Counted from the first letter of the stretch, positions 9,918-21,003 are shown. The stretch: DNA of 64,000 nucleotides from Verrucomicrobiota bacterium (GCA_004294095.1 RDZR01000034.1:1-64000); one strand, 5' to 3'. Notes: generated by a model not told the origin, from the sequence alone. Program-made: numbers and translations.

Positions 9918-11456
9918 TTAAATTTTTTCTAACAGACTGTGACCGGTCATCGCGGCTGGTTGTTCAATACCTAACAGATCGAGCAAAGTGGGTGCCACAT
10001 CCGCAAGAATGCCATCATTCACGCGGTAGGACGCGGCATCCGCCGCGACGTAAACCATGTGCACCAAATTCGTGGTATGCGCGGTGTTGGGTGAGCCATC
10101 AGCATTGCGCATGAATTCGCAATTTCCATGATCCGCAGTGATCAATAACGCGCCGCCCAAGCTCAAGGTGCGCTCGACAATTTCTTGCACCGCACGATCG
10201 ATCGTCTCCACCGCCGTGATCGCCGCTTCGACGACTCCGGTGTGACCAACCATGTCCGGATTGGCAAAATTGAGGATGATCAAATCAAATTGTTCGATCT
10301 GTTCTAACACCGTGGCCGTCACTTGAGGTGCACTCATCTGCGGCTTGAAATCATACGTCGGCACATCTTTGGGTGATGGGATGATGAAGCGCTCTTCCCC
10401 AGCATAAGGCGTTTCCACTCCACCGTTGAAAAAATACGTCACGTGCGGATATTTCTCCGTCTCGGCAATACGCATCTGGCGCAGCCCGGCTAATGAGACA
10501 GTCTGCCCAAGCCCCATCTCCAAAGTCTGCGGGCCAAAGACAACGCCGCAATGATATGTTTTATCATACTCGGTGAGCGTGACAAAATCCACCTTCGGCC
10601 GATTTCCTCGATCAAATCCACTGAAGTCATCTAACAAAAATGCTTCGGATAATTCTCGCGCACGGTCGGAGCGGAAGTTGAAAAACATCACCACATCCCC
10701 ATCGCGAATGCGTTGGCAGTGAGGCTCCGCAAAAACCATTGCCGGCATAAATTCATCGGTTTTGTGCTCGCGATAAAAATCAGCCACTGCCTCGCTGGCC
10801 AGAATTTCTTTAGGCTCACCCATGCCGTGAACGATCGCATCCCACGCCAATTTCACACGATCCCAGCGGCGGTCGCGGTCCATGGCAAAATATCGTCCCA
10901 CCACCGTGGCAATCCGCGCACCAGATGCCGCAGCGGCATCTTCCACCAACGAAAGATAGCCGGCACCCGCCGTCGGCGAAGTATCGCGGCCATCGGTAAT
11001 TGCGTGGATCATGATCTCATCCACTCCCGCATTTTTAGCGAGGCGGACCAAGGCGATGAGTTGCTCTTGATGGCTATGCACGCCGCCATCAGAGACCAAT
11101 CCGATGAAGTGCAGCCGCGATTTTTTCGCTTTTTCAAATGCATCTAACAGAGTTGGATTTTGATCGATCGTCTTCTCCGCAATTGCCTTATTAATTCTTG
11201 TTAGATCCTGATAGACGATGCGTCCCGCGCCGAGATTGAGGTGGCCGACTTCAGAATTTCCCATCTGGCCATCCGGCAATCCCACATCCATGCCAGACGC
11301 GCTTAAAAATCCTTTTGGATAAGCAGCCAGCATTTCATCGTGAAATGGAGTCTTGGCCAGCAGCGTGGCGTTGCCATCTTTTTGGGCAGTTGCTTGTCCG
11401 CCGGGATTGACACCCCAGCCGTCACGAATGATGAGCACGATCGGTTTTTTTGCCAT
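9918..11456 (-). CDS. gpmI: 2,3-bisphosphoglycerate-independent phosphoglycerate mutase
   Basis: 'VLIIRDGWGVNP', 'GQMGNSEVGHLNLGAGRIVYQDLTRI', 'VHSHQEQLIALVRLAKNAG', 'LITADHGNCEFM'. Confidence 0.96.
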   Translation of the reverse strand: MAKKPIVLIIRDGWGVNPGGQATAQKDGNATLLAKTPFHDEMLAAYPKGFLSASGMDVGLPDGQMGNSEVGHLNLGAGRIVYQDLTRINKAIAEKTIDQNPTLLDAFEKAKKSRLHFIGLVSDGGVHSHQEQLIALVRLAKNAGVDEIMIHAITDGRDTSPTAGAGYLSLVEDAAAASGARIATVVGRYFAMDRDRRWDRVKLAWDAIVHGMGEPKEILASEAVADFYREHKTDEFMPAMVFAEPHCQRIRDGDVVMFFNFRSDRARELSEAFLLDDFSGFDRGNRPKVDFVTLTEYDKTYHCGVVFGPQTLEMGLGQTVSLAGLRQMRIAETEKYPHVTYFFNGGVETPYAGEERFIIPSPKDVPTYDFKPQMSAPQVTATVLEQIEQFDLIILNFANPDMVGHTGVVEAAITAVETIDRAVQEIVERTLSLGGALLITADHGNCEFMRNADGSPNTAHTTNLVHMVYVAADAASYRVNDGILADVAPTLLDLLGIEQPAAMTGHSLLEKI

Positions 11457-11597
11457 GTTGTTGCGCGTTTAGACTGTCATCCGGCGACGAGCAAGCCTTG
11501 CCGCAACTGATGCGGAGAAAATGATGATGAATTGCCACTCGAATGAGCAAATCGCATTGCACGGTGCGTTCGCATCATTACCTTGATTGCAAAGATT

Positions 11598-13232
11598 ATG
11601 CCCGACGTCCCATTTGAATATCAAGATCCCTTCCCACTCACTGCGGATGAAACGCGCTACGAATGCATCACTCGCGATCACGTATCGCTCGCAGATTTTG
11701 AGGGAAAACCCATTTTAAAAATCGCGCCAGAAGGGCTCACGCTGCTGGCCGCCGAAGCGATCAAGGCGATCAATTTCACCCTGCGCGCCTCGCACTTGGC
11801 ACAAGTCGCCGCGATTTTAGATGATCCAGAAGCTTCGGAAAATGACCGCATGGTGGCGTTGATGTTGTTAAAAAATGCAGAAATCGCCGCCCACGGAATT
11901 TTACCCTTTTGCCAAGATACCGGCACCGCGACGATCATCGGTAAAAAAGGCCAAGCCGTCTGGACGGATGGCAATGACGCTGAGCACCTCTCGCGCGGCA
12001 TCTATCAGACTTACATTAAAGAAAATTTACGCTACTCGCAGACGGCACCGCTCACGATGTATGACGAGGTCAATACCAAGACCAATTTACCTGCGCAGAT
12101 CGATCTCTACGCCGCTCAAGGTGATCATTACGATTTTCTATTCGTTAGCAAAGGCGGCGGCTCTGCGAATAAAACATTTCTCTATCAGGAAACCAAAGCG
12201 CTCCTCAATCCGAAGCGGCTCAAAGAATTTTGCGTTGAAAAAATGCGCTCGCTCGGCACCGCCGCTTGTCCGCCGTATCACCTCGCATTCGTCATCGGCG
12301 GAACCTCGGCGGAAATGTGCTTGAAGACGGTGAAAATGGTCACCACCCGCTACTACGATGCACTGCCGACCAGCGGCAATTCGTTAGGCCGAGCTTTTCG
12401 CGATATCGAGCTCGAAAAAGAACTGTTAGAACTCGCTAGAGAAATCGGCATTGGTGCGCAATTCGGGGGTAAATACTTAGCTCTGGACGTGCGCGTTGTG
12501 CGTTTGCCACGCCATGGTGCTTCGTGCCCAGTTGGCATCGGTGTCTCATGCTCAGCGGACCGCCAAGCGAAGGCGAAGATCACCGCAGACGGAATTTTTA
12601 TCGAACAGTTAGAAAAAAATCCCGGTCGTTTTATTCCTGAAAAATATCGCGATTGGAAATTCAAAGGAGTGCCAATCGATCTGGATTTGGGCATGGCGCA
12701 GACCTTGCAAACTTTATCAAAATACCCAGTGACCACGGCACTGGCGCTAAGTGGCACGATCATTGTCGCACGCGATATTGCCCACGCGAAAATCCTCGAA
12801 ATTTTAGAACAAACAGGCGAGCTTCCTGACTATGTTAAAAACTACCCAATCTACTACGCTGGCCCCGCAAAAACGCCTGCGGGCATGGCGTCCGGCTCGT
12901 TCGGGCCGACTACTGCTGGCCGCATGGATAGCTATGTTGATCGTTTCCAAACCTGTGGCGGCTCAATGGTGATGTTAGCCAAAGGCAATCGCTCACAGCA
13001 AGTCACGGATGCATGCCGCAAGCACGGTGGATTCTATCTTGGCTCAGCCGGCGGGCCTGCTGCGCTGCTTGCACAAGACCACATCAAATCTCAAGAAGTC
13101 ATCGCCTTTCCAGAGCTTGGCATGGAAGCAGTTTGGAAAATCACGGTTGAAAATTTTCCTGCGTTTATCCTCGTCGATAACAAAGGAAATGACTTTTTCA
13201 CCTCGCTCAATACCTGCCCAGTCTGCCATTAA
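11598..13232 (+). CDS. Class I fumarate hydratase
   Basis: '[22 protein letters not shown]', '[22 protein letters not shown]', '[21 protein letters not shown]', '[32 protein letters not shown]'; start set at internal ATG 11598 (ORF opens at 11583). Confidence 0.93.
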   Translation: MPDVPFEYQDPFPLTADETRYECITRDHVSLADFEGKPILKIAPEGLTLLAAEAIKAINFTLRASHLAQVAAILDDPEASENDRMVALMLLKNAEIAAHGILPFCQDTGTATIIGKKGQAVWTDGNDAEHLSRGIYQTYIKENLRYSQTAPLTMYDEVNTKTNLPAQIDLYAAQGDHYDFLFVSKGGGSANKTFLYQETKALLNPKRLKEFCVEKMRSLGTAACPPYHLAFVIGGTSAEMCLKTVKMVTTRYYDALPTSGNSLGRAFRDIELEKELLELAREIGIGAQFGGKYLALDVRVVRLPRHGASCPVGIGVSCSADRQAKAKITADGIFIEQLEKNPGRFIPEKYRDWKFKGVPIDLDLGMAQTLQTLSKYPVTTALALSGTIIVARDIAHAKILEILEQTGELPDYVKNYPIYYAGPAKTPAGMASGSFGPTTAGRMDSYVDRFQTCGGSMVMLAKGNRSQQVTDACRKHGGFYLGSAGGPAALLAQDHIKSQEVIAFPELGMEAVWKITVENFPAFILVDNKGNDFFTSLNTCPVCH

Positions 13233-13308
13233 ATCATCCATGAAATCGGGGTATTGGCATGGATGTAAATTGCTCTAAAGTTAAAAGTCGTTTCGATGAT
13301 GAAATCCC

Positions 13309-15591
13309 ATGAGTTCTGAAGCAACTTTACACACCAAACCACCGCAAGCACTTGATTACAGTCTAACAGGTGTCAACGCCAGTTTAGCCATTGAGAAAGG
13401 TCTGGCCGAAGCAGATTGGTATCAATGCCCGGTGCCGCGATCGACGATTCGCCAATTGCTCGAGCGCAAGGACGGCCCGGCACTGCGTGATTGCGCAATT
13501 TGGTTTGGACTGATCTTGGCAACCGCCGTCGCCACATGGCTGCTATGGGGCACATGGTGGGCCGTCATTCCCTATCTCTGTTATGCCGTGCTCTACGCTT
13601 CCACTTCTGATTCACGCTGGCATGAATCAAGCCACGGCACTGCATTTCGCACCGATTGGATGAACAATCTGTTATATGAAATTGCCTCGTTCATGGTCAT
13701 GCGTGAATCGACCATCTGGCGTTGGAGCCACACACGCCACCATAGCGATACGATCATCGTCGGCCGCGATCCGGAAATTGCTGTGCCACGCCCGCCCGAT
13801 ATGAAGCGCATGGCGATGGGCTTCTTCGGACTTCCCAATTATCCAGTTTATTTCAAACATACCCTGCTCCACGCATCGGGAAAAATGACGGACGAGGAAA
13901 AAACTTACGTGCCTGAAAGCGAGTTTCCTAAAATCTATTTCCGCGCAAGAATCTGTGTGCTGATTTATCTAACAGTCATCGCCATCGCCATTTCCCAACG
14001 CAGCATTTTGCCGCTGATGTTCATCGGGCTGCCTCACCTTTTCGGCTCATGGCTGATGAGCATTTACGGCCTGACTCAACATGCCGGTCTCGCAGAAAAT
14101 GTGTTAGATCACCGCCTCAATTGCCGCACGGTCAAGATGAACGTGATCAATCGGTTTCTTTACTGGAACATGAATTACCACGTCGAGCATCACATGTTCC
14201 CGCTGGTTCCGTATCACGCACTGCCCAAATTGCACGAAGCGGTGAAGGATGATTGTCCGGAAGTATATCCAAGCCTGCTCGCCGCATGGAAAGAACTTTT
14301 ACCCGCTGTCTTGCGCCAAGTGAAAGACCCAGCATGGCACGTCAAGCGCACCTTGCCTGAGCCAAAAGCTCCACCAGAAAATGATGGCTACCGCAACCAA
14401 GGCCAACCGGATGCCGAGGGATGGATTGAAGTTTGTGCGGCGGCGGATCTGGACCGCGAGGACGTCATTCGCTTCGATCACGGCAAAAAAACCTACGCAC
14501 TCATCCGCGATCTGGAGGGTAAACTTTACGCCACTGATGGCATCTGCACTCACGGCAACACGCACCTCGCCAATGGCCTCGTGAAAGGCAAAATCATCGA
14601 ATGCCCCAAACACAACGGCCGCTTCAACCTCGAAGATGGCTCCCCTGCCCGCGCTCCCATCTGCCGCGGCTTAGCCACCTACCCGCTGCGCGAAACCAAT
14701 GGCCGCCTTTTTCTCAATATCGCTCAGGCATCTGGCGCTGGTGCCAAACATCAAAAAATCTATCACCTCCGCGTCAAAAGCGCCCGCAACGTCGCCACTT
14801 TCATCCGCGAAATCGAACTCGAACCAATCGATCTATCAGAACAAATTTCCTTCGCTCCCGGCGAATACATGCAGATCGATATTCCGCAGTATGAAAAAAT
14901 TCACTTCAGCTCGTTTGATATCCCCGAGCCATACGCCACCGTCTGGCGCAACCAACACGTCTTCAATCTAACAGTTAGCAACACCGAAGCGGGCCGACGC
15001 AACAACTACTCGCTGGCGAGCAACGCTTCCCTCGAACGCGTGCTGCGCTTCAATGTGCGGATTGCCACGCCACCACCCGGCCAAGACTGCCCGCCAGGAG
15101 TCGGCTCAAGCTACATGTATCAGCTCAAGCCCGGCGATGAAGTCACGGCGATTGGCGCTTTTGGCGACTTCCACATCAAGCCAACGCAGAAAGAAATGGT
15201 TTACATCGGCGGCGGCGCTGGCATGGCACCGCTGCGTGCTCATCTTTCCCATTTATTTGAAACAGAAAAGACATCGCGCCGAGTCAGCTACTGGTATGGT
15301 GCCCGCTCAAAGCAAGAAATTTTCTATCAGGAGTATTTTGAAAAATTGGCAGCAGAGCATGCGAATTTTAATTTCCAGCTCGCCCTCTCATCACCGCTGG
15401 AAGAAGACGCATGGCAAGGCCACATTGGTTTCATTCATGAAGTGGTGTTAGAAAGTTATCTCGCGCAGCACGAGCACCCTACGGCGATTGAGTTCTACCT
15501 CTGCGGGCCACCGATGATGATCAAGGCCTGCGTCAAAATGCTCACCGGCCTCGGCGTGGCTCCAAGCCAAATCGCTTACGATGAATTCTAA
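13309..15591 (+). CDS. Three-module fusion: fatty acid desaturase + Rieske [2Fe-2S] + NqrF-like FAD/NAD reductase
   Basis: Desaturase His boxes 'HESSHG', 'HTRHH', 'NYHVEHHMFP'; Rieske 'CTHGNTHLANGLVKGKIIECPKHNGRF'; NqrF-like 'FAPGEYMQIDIPQYE', 'VYIGGGAGMAPLRAHLSHLFE', 'FYLCGPPMMIKAC'. Confidence 0.9.
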   Translation: MSSEATLHTKPPQALDYSLTGVNASLAIEKGLAEADWYQCPVPRSTIRQLLERKDGPALRDCAIWFGLILATAVATWLLWGTWWAVIPYLCYAVLYASTSDSRWHESSHGTAFRTDWMNNLLYEIASFMVMRESTIWRWSHTRHHSDTIIVGRDPEIAVPRPPDMKRMAMGFFGLPNYPVYFKHTLLHASGKMTDEEKTYVPESEFPKIYFRARICVLIYLTVIAIAISQRSILPLMFIGLPHLFGSWLMSIYGLTQHAGLAENVLDHRLNCRTVKMNVINRFLYWNMNYHVEHHMFPLVPYHALPKLHEAVKDDCPEVYPSLLAAWKELLPAVLRQVKDPAWHVKRTLPEPKAPPENDGYRNQGQPDAEGWIEVCAAADLDREDVIRFDHGKKTYALIRDLEGKLYATDGICTHGNTHLANGLVKGKIIECPKHNGRFNLEDGSPARAPICRGLATYPLRETNGRLFLNIAQASGAGAKHQKIYHLRVKSARNVATFIREIELEPIDLSEQISFAPGEYMQIDIPQYEKIHFSSFDIPEPYATVWRNQHVFNLTVSNTEAGRRNNYSLASNASLERVLRFNVRIATPPPGQDCPPGVGSSYMYQLKPGDEVTAIGAFGDFHIKPTQKEMVYIGGGAGMAPLRAHLSHLFETEKTSRRVSYWYGARSKQEIFYQEYFEKLAAEHANFNFQLALSSPLEEDAWQGHIGFIHEVVLESYLAQHEHPTAIEFYLCGPPMMIKACVKMLTGLGVAPSQIAYDEF

Positions 15592-16029
15592 ACAATTTTT
15601 CTAACAGCAGAGTCTCGGCCATAGAATGAGCTGGGCCACAGGCGCATCGAATTGATGTGAAAGCCAACCAATCGCTAAAATATGTTGTTAGATTAAGTGA
15701 TTGCGGCCGAAATCCGAAGTTGGATTCTGGCGTTGAAAACTGCTAAAGATAAATAGTTTCCGAATCACGGGCGGGGTAGTTTTGGCCTGGGGAGCGCAGG
15801 CGTCGCGCCGGAAACCTCGTCGATTATTCAAATGAATGACTCTGAGCGTGAGTAAGATGAGTCGTCAGCGAGGACGCGAACGACAGCACACGGGACGCGT
15901 GCGCTCCTCAGGGATAAATTCTTCCACGGAAAAACCGCCGGGCGCTTGGTCGTGCGCTTCGCCGATATCGCCTACATCGAGGACACCCACGCTCTTCGAT
16001 CGCGAAGTGTTTCAACTGCTTCCCGGAAT

Positions 16030-16647
16030 TCAGGCGGATCGCAGGAAATTCTCGATCAATTTCAGTCCTGCGTTTTGGCTTTTTTCTGGATGGAATTGGC
16101 AAGCAAAGACGCGGCTACGAGCGACGGCGCAGGCGAATGTTTGCTCGCCATACGTCGTTTCTGCGACCGTCCAATCAGTGCCGGTGGGGCACGGGAAAAA
16201 GGAATGAATGAAATAAAAATACGGCTGCTCTCCGAGGCCGCTCCAACACGGCGCGAGTGGCTTCAGGATGCGCGCTGAATTCCAACCCATATGGGGGATT
16301 TTCAATTCTGGCTCGGCAGCAAAACGCTGCACTTTGCCGGGAATCAACGAAAGTCCGGGCACATCGGGTGCTTCCTCGCTGGCATCAAAAAGAATTTGAT
16401 AACCCACGCAGATCCCAAAATATGGCTTATCTTCGAGGATCCAATTTTTCAAAAAACCGAGCAAGTTGCGTTGATCCAAGCAGCGCATGACATCGCCGAA
16501 CTCGCCTTGTCCGGGCAACATCAAGTGCGTGACGCCCTCGGCATCATCCGGAGCGGCCACCACAAGTGGATCGTGGCCAAGTGCCCGCACGGCGTTGACC
16601 ACACTGCGAAGATTGCCCCCGCCGTAATCGACGATCCCGATTTTCAC
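16030..16647 (-). CDS. hisH: Imidazole glycerol phosphate synthase glutamine amidotransferase subunit
   Basis: 'MKIGIVDYGGGNLRSVVNAVRALG', 'LPGQGEFGDVM', 'KPYFGICVGYQILF', 'CQFHPEKSQNAGLKLIENF'. Confidence 0.95.
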   Translation of the reverse strand: MKIGIVDYGGGNLRSVVNAVRALGHDPLVVAAPDDAEGVTHLMLPGQGEFGDVMRCLDQRNLLGFLKNWILEDKPYFGICVGYQILFDASEEAPDVPGLSLIPGKVQRFAAEPELKIPHMGWNSARILKPLAPCWSGLGEQPYFYFIHSFFPCPTGTDWTVAETTYGEQTFACAVARSRVFACQFHPEKSQNAGLKLIENFLRSA

Positions 16648-17261
16648 AGCATTTCCTTGGTGCTGGGAATTCCGATTACTCGCGGATCTTTCTCACAAGC
16701 ATCGCGCAAGGCCCGAGCGAGTCCTTTGAAAATCGCCTCTGCAATGTGGTGACCATCGCGGCCGTAGAGCAATTCCACATGCACATTCGCACGCAGGTTG
16801 CTCGCAAGTGCCCGGCAAAATTCTTCGACTAGGGAAAATGGCATATTCGGCGCGGATGGAGTGCCCGATGGCGCACGAAACTCCAAGTGCGGGCGATTGC
16901 TTAAATCGACCACCACGCGGGCGAGTGTTTCGTCCATCGGCAAGTAACTCAGGCCGTAGCGGCGAATTCCTTCTTTGCTGCCTAATGCCTCACGCAAACA
17001 CTCGCCGATCACGATTCCCGTATCTTCAATCGTGTGGTGGAAATCAACTTTGATGTCTCCCACCACTTTGAGCTCGAGGTCAAAAAGCCCGTGCTTGGCA
17101 AACAGCGTGAGCATGTGATCAAAAAACGGCACGCCCGTCTCCACTGTGGATTTGCCACTGCCATCGATGCATATCGAAATCTGAATTTCTGTTTCTGCCG
17201 TTTTGCGATGACGCATTGCGCCGCGTGGTGCACTCATGTGTTGTCTTGATAAGGTGCCCAA
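16644..17261 (-). CDS. hisB: Imidazoleglycerol-phosphate dehydratase
   Basis: 'STVETGVPFFDHMLTLFAKHGLFDL', 'DFHHTIEDTGIVIGECLREALG', 'HIAEAIFKGLARALRDA'. Confidence 0.95.
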   Translation of the reverse strand: MGTLSRQHMSAPRGAMRHRKTAETEIQISICIDGSGKSTVETGVPFFDHMLTLFAKHGLFDLELKVVGDIKVDFHHTIEDTGIVIGECLREALGSKEGIRRYGLSYLPMDETLARVVVDLSNRPHLEFRAPSGTPSAPNMPFSLVEEFCRALASNLRANVHVELLYGRDGHHIAEAIFKGLARALRDACEKDPRVIGIPSTKEML

Positions 17262-17310
17262 ACCAAAAGATCAATCCTTCATTGGAGGATTGAAACGACA
17301 AACACGGCTT

Positions 17311-19509
17311 TTACGGCTGAGAATTTCTACGTTGATTTGGGAAAATGGCTTCTCGCAACGCACTCGGCTCGGTGAAAATTTTTGGATCTTGATCACCTAT
17401 TTTTAGAGCCACAGCTCCGGTTGGAAGCTGATCATCAGAAGTGGCAGCTCGCCTCAGAATCCAGCGCAATGGCAGCCGCTGGACTACTTGCTGCATCTCT
17501 GGGGAAAGGCCCTCGCCGATGATTAATTTCGCCTCTTGATAGCGGGCGATATTGGCGTAAATCAAATCCGTAAATAGCACTGGATTTTCCGCCAGAGTTG
17601 ATGGGAAAGTTGAAGTCACCTCGCGTAAGGCATCAACCGTTGGGCGGCCATACACTTCGAGGCGTTTAGCCGCGAGGGAGATATTTGCCATCGATGTTTC
17701 ATCAAAAATCATCATTGAATCACTAATGGGTAAATCAATGATTTTTGCCTCATCCGGACATTCTTTTAGATAGCCGGCCATCGCAAACAGCTCGGCAGTG
17801 GTGCTCATCAAATCCTCCGCCCACTGGAGAGTGCTCGGATCCTGAGTGATGTCCGCCACGTCGAGAGCCGCCTGAATTGCCATGCTATAAAGAAACGCGC
17901 GCCCCGCACCCACCGAAGGGGGTGATTTTTCGGTATAGTTCATCAAACGCGTTCCATCCGAAAATGTCGTGCGGGCGAGCGCCAACACCTCCACCGCTCT
18001 CTGACGGAAGCGCTCCTCTCCGGTTGCCGAAAATGCAGCCGCATATGCCGCCACCATTCGGAAGCTGGCCCCCGGATGCGGTATCGTGTCCTGATAAGTC
18101 GTGCCAAGACGCCGCTTCCGCTCCGCTAACAATAGCTGCCGGCAACGCTCAAAACGTTCGCGAACTTGCACGAGCGGCTGCTGGGTAGAAGCCGCGATTT
18201 GCTCTAATGATTGAGCGAAAGCAAGCGTGTTCAGGCGGAAATAACGGCGCTTGATGTCTGCTTCATTAGGGATGTTACCATCTGGCTTCATGCCAGTATG
18301 GAGCATCCACCAGGCCGCGTCCTCGGCTGTTAGAATCTCTCCAACTTGCTGCGGTGACCACATCCACTCTGTCGATTTTGCTCCGCTTGCCATGCCGGCG
18401 GCAAATAATCCGTTGGACGTTTGGTAGGTTTTTTCAGCAAAGTCCAGTGCCCTCAGCGCACGCTCGAGAATAACTTCATCCCCCAATGCGCCATAAGCGT
18501 TGAAAAGCGAGATCACAGCTCGGCTTTGACTGACACATTCAGTGATGAAAAACGGCAGCTGCCACGAACTAGCATGGCGAGCCATGAAAACACCACCATC
18601 TAACGGATCCATCATGGCAGAAGGCATGATATCCTTCATTAAATCCTGCAGCGTGCTTCTAGAACGATTTTGTAAATCTTCGGGCAGTTGCGGATGATTG
18701 GCCGCACATGCGAGCAACTGGATGATCCCTGATGGGAAAAGGCCACCTGACTGATCCATGGTTCGCGTCACCGGATCATATAGTGAAATCAATTGGCGCA
18801 TCCCGCGTAGAACATCTTCGCTCGGATTTTGGCTGAACTTTCTTTGTGCTCGGAATTTTTCATAACGTTCGCGCCGATTGTCGTTATCCATCGTGCTGTT
18901 GTTGATCACATAACTCGGCTCACTGAGCCATACTTTGATCATCGTATCGTCTGATTGAGTAAAAGTCTTGACGATCTCCTCAGGCGTGAGACCTGAAACT
19001 GAAACCCAGCCGATTGGATTTCCTGTGGGTGTCATCCAAATGATCATCGGCATTCTCATCTCGATCTGCGTTTCCGTAGCCAGGTCCGAGCTGAGCAAGC
19101 TCATTTCTCGGGATGCGTCGCCATCGATCAAAATCGGCACATAGCGCTTCTCCACCGCTTCTTGGACGATCGGACTTTTTTCAATCACTTGCATGGTCTC
19201 AATGAATCCTGGGTGCTGCGCAAGTCCAACGACGGCGAACACCAAGCGATTTGCATCTCGAGCTGCGAGCAACGTTTCACGCGTCCATGGTTGCCATGGA
19301 ATAGTTGACTTTGCTTGGCTCTGATAAATCGCGCCGGGCAATTTGGAAATCTGATTGGTCTTGAGCTGATCCGAAATGACACCCTCAGGAGTATCCGCAC
19401 GTTTCTTCGCCTCTGGCCGATCTTGCCGGCAACCTAACAGGAAAAAACTAAAAATGATGGATAGGCAAAATAAAAGTAAGTGACTGGATTTCATAATTTT
19501 AAACGCCAA
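17311..19509 (-). CDS. YyaL/SSP411-like (thioredoxin-like + six-hairpin) protein with lipoprotein signal
   Basis: Lipobox-like 'FFLLGCRQ'; 'PWQPWTRETLLAARDANRLVFAVVG', 'DPLDGGVFM', repeated glycosidase-like helices. Confidence 0.65.
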   Translation of the reverse strand: MAFKIMKSSHLLLFCLSIIFSFFLLGCRQDRPEAKKRADTPEGVISDQLKTNQISKLPGAIYQSQAKSTIPWQPWTRETLLAARDANRLVFAVVGLAQHPGFIETMQVIEKSPIVQEAVEKRYVPILIDGDASREMSLLSSDLATETQIEMRMPMIIWMTPTGNPIGWVSVSGLTPEEIVKTFTQSDDTMIKVWLSEPSYVINNSTMDNDNRRERYEKFRAQRKFSQNPSEDVLRGMRQLISLYDPVTRTMDQSGGLFPSGIIQLLACAANHPQLPEDLQNRSRSTLQDLMKDIMPSAMMDPLDGGVFMARHASSWQLPFFITECVSQSRAVISLFNAYGALGDEVILERALRALDFAEKTYQTSNGLFAAGMASGAKSTEWMWSPQQVGEILTAEDAAWWMLHTGMKPDGNIPNEADIKRRYFRLNTLAFAQSLEQIAASTQQPLVQVRERFERCRQLLLAERKRRLGTTYQDTIPHPGASFRMVAAYAAAFSATGEERFRQRAVEVLALARTTFSDGTRLMNYTEKSPPSVGAGRAFLYSMAIQAALDVADITQDPSTLQWAEDLMSTTAELFAMAGYLKECPDEAKIIDLPISDSMMIFDETSMANISLAAKRLEVYGRPTVDALREVTSTFPSTLAENPVLFTDLIYANIARYQEAKLIIGEGLSPEMQQVVQRLPLRWILRRAATSDDQLPTGAVALKIGDQDPKIFTEPSALREAIFPNQRRNSQP

Positions 19510-19519
19510 CGTATTAGCG

Positions 19520-20413
19520 ATGCGGGGCAGAAGAATTTCATGCCTTTTCGCGTTTGTGAAGAAAAGACTTCCGATGCTGCACGGGCATGTTCATCTTGCT
19601 CACACACCATTTTTACAGCGCGTGATTAGTCTTGCCGTTTCCAGTCAAAAAGGAGGCGTGGGTAAAACCACTGTCTCGATCAATCTAGCCCACGCATTCG
19701 CCCGAGCTGGAGCGAAAACACTGCTCATCGATGCAGATCCGCAAGGCTCCGTTGGTCTTTCTCTGACGCGCCAATCGCGGCTTCTCAGCGGATTTTACGA
19801 CTACCTCGCAGATCCCAGCATTCCGATGGAACGCTTGATTGTGCCGACGAGGCTGGAGACATTTTCACTCGTCGCCTGCGGCCAAGCCAGCGATTATGAA
19901 GCTGGCGGCAATGGCATGGGCACGCATCTCGCACGAGTGCGCTCGTTCCTGCGTGCCGCCGCATCGAACCAATTTGATATCTGCATTATCGATACGGCCG
20001 CCGGGCTCTTTGGCATCACGGGCGATGTCATCGTTTCAAGTAATAGCGTGATCATTCCACAGCAATCAGAGCCACTCGGCATCCGTTCGGTGCCCAAGTT
20101 GCTCGATGGATTGAGCCGCCTGCGTTTAATGAATCCAAGCCTCAATGTGCTCGGGGTCCTGCTAACCATGGTCCAAAATAATCTAGCAGAAAGTCTCGAA
20201 GCTGCCAACGCCCTGCGCCAATTGCTGCCCGCTGAAATGGTCTTTCAAACGATGATCCCGCGTGATGGATTGTTTGTGCGCGCCAGTGCCCGCGGCCTAC
20301 CCATCGGCGCGATGGAAGACGGTGCCGGGGCACAAGTCGTATTCGATTCATTGCGCGCTGAAATCGAAGCTAAAATTCAACCCGCAAGCGGCCTACACGC
20401 CGCCTATGGCTGA
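19520..20413 (+). CDS. ParA/MinD-like ATPase (start uncertain; GTG at 19622 gives MISLAVSSQKGG...)
   Basis: Walker A 'SSQKGGVGKTTVSINLAHAFARAGAKTLLIDADPQGSVG'; 'CIIDTAAG'; stop overlaps next gene (ATGA). Confidence 0.85.
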   Translation: MRGRRISCLFAFVKKRLPMLHGHVHLAHTPFLQRVISLAVSSQKGGVGKTTVSINLAHAFARAGAKTLLIDADPQGSVGLSLTRQSRLLSGFYDYLADPSIPMERLIVPTRLETFSLVACGQASDYEAGGNGMGTHLARVRSFLRAAASNQFDICIIDTAAGLFGITGDVIVSSNSVIIPQQSEPLGIRSVPKLLDGLSRLRLMNPSLNVLGVLLTMVQNNLAESLEAANALRQLLPAEMVFQTMIPRDGLFVRASARGLPIGAMEDGAGAQVVFDSLRAEIEAKIQPASGLHAAYG

Positions 20414-21003
20414 TGGATCCAATCAACCCATGGCTCGACCCGATCGAAGTCAGGCGTCTTGCAGAAAGCCTGATTCGCCGTGCTCCTACTTCTACTCCGC
20501 AAGTTCTCGATGCGGGTTTTAATGACGCTTTTGAAGGATTTTCTGCCGATAGCTCACGGCCCACAGCCACCGCGCCGCCAATAAAATTAGAGCCGGCATA
20601 CCAAAGCCAGCCGTCACCTCGTTACGAGCCAAAGCCGACGACTACTCGCGGACCATTTCTTGAGCGAATTTGTTATTTCCGCGATTGGATGCATCAGCAA
20701 TTTCAAGCAACTGAAGTCTTTATGTTAGATCGTGAAGGGGCGGTTATTTTTGATGAAAGCGGCCACGGGAAATTGCACTTCCTCGCCCGAAGTTTGGCCC
20801 ATGCTTCGCGCCGCCCGGGAGCTCCTGCTGGGAATGTGCATGTGAAAATTGGCGCAGAATCCACGCTCGAGGTGATTCCGGTGGAAACGCCCTACGGCTG
20901 CCTCGTGGTGGGTGCCGTCGTCTCTCATTCGCTCTCCCCTGTTGCGGTCAAAGCGATCATGGATGCTGTGCAAAAAGTCACCTCGCCGAGCAATCCTTCC
21001 TAA
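20413..21003 (+). CDS. Hypothetical protein, possible roadblock/LC7-like C-terminal domain, translationally coupled to ParA-like gene
   Basis: ATG overlaps the upstream TGA; 'VFMLDREGAVIFDESG...VIPVETPYGCLVVGAVVSHSLSPVAVKAIMDAVQKV' resembles roadblock topology. Confidence 0.5.
   Translation: MDPINPWLDPIEVRRLAESLIRRAPTSTPQVLDAGFNDAFEGFSADSSRPTATAPPIKLEPAYQSQPSPRYEPKPTTTRGPFLERICYFRDWMHQQFQATEVFMLDREGAVIFDESGHGKLHFLARSLAHASRRPGAPAGNVHVKIGAESTLEVIPVETPYGCLVVGAVVSHSLSPVAVKAIMDAVQKVTSPSNPS

Noticed and set aside
15600-16029. Possible small coding region or regulatory RNA between the desaturase fusion and hisH
   Set aside because: Short ORFs on both strands lack recognisable motifs; only the two heptamer copies were noteworthy.
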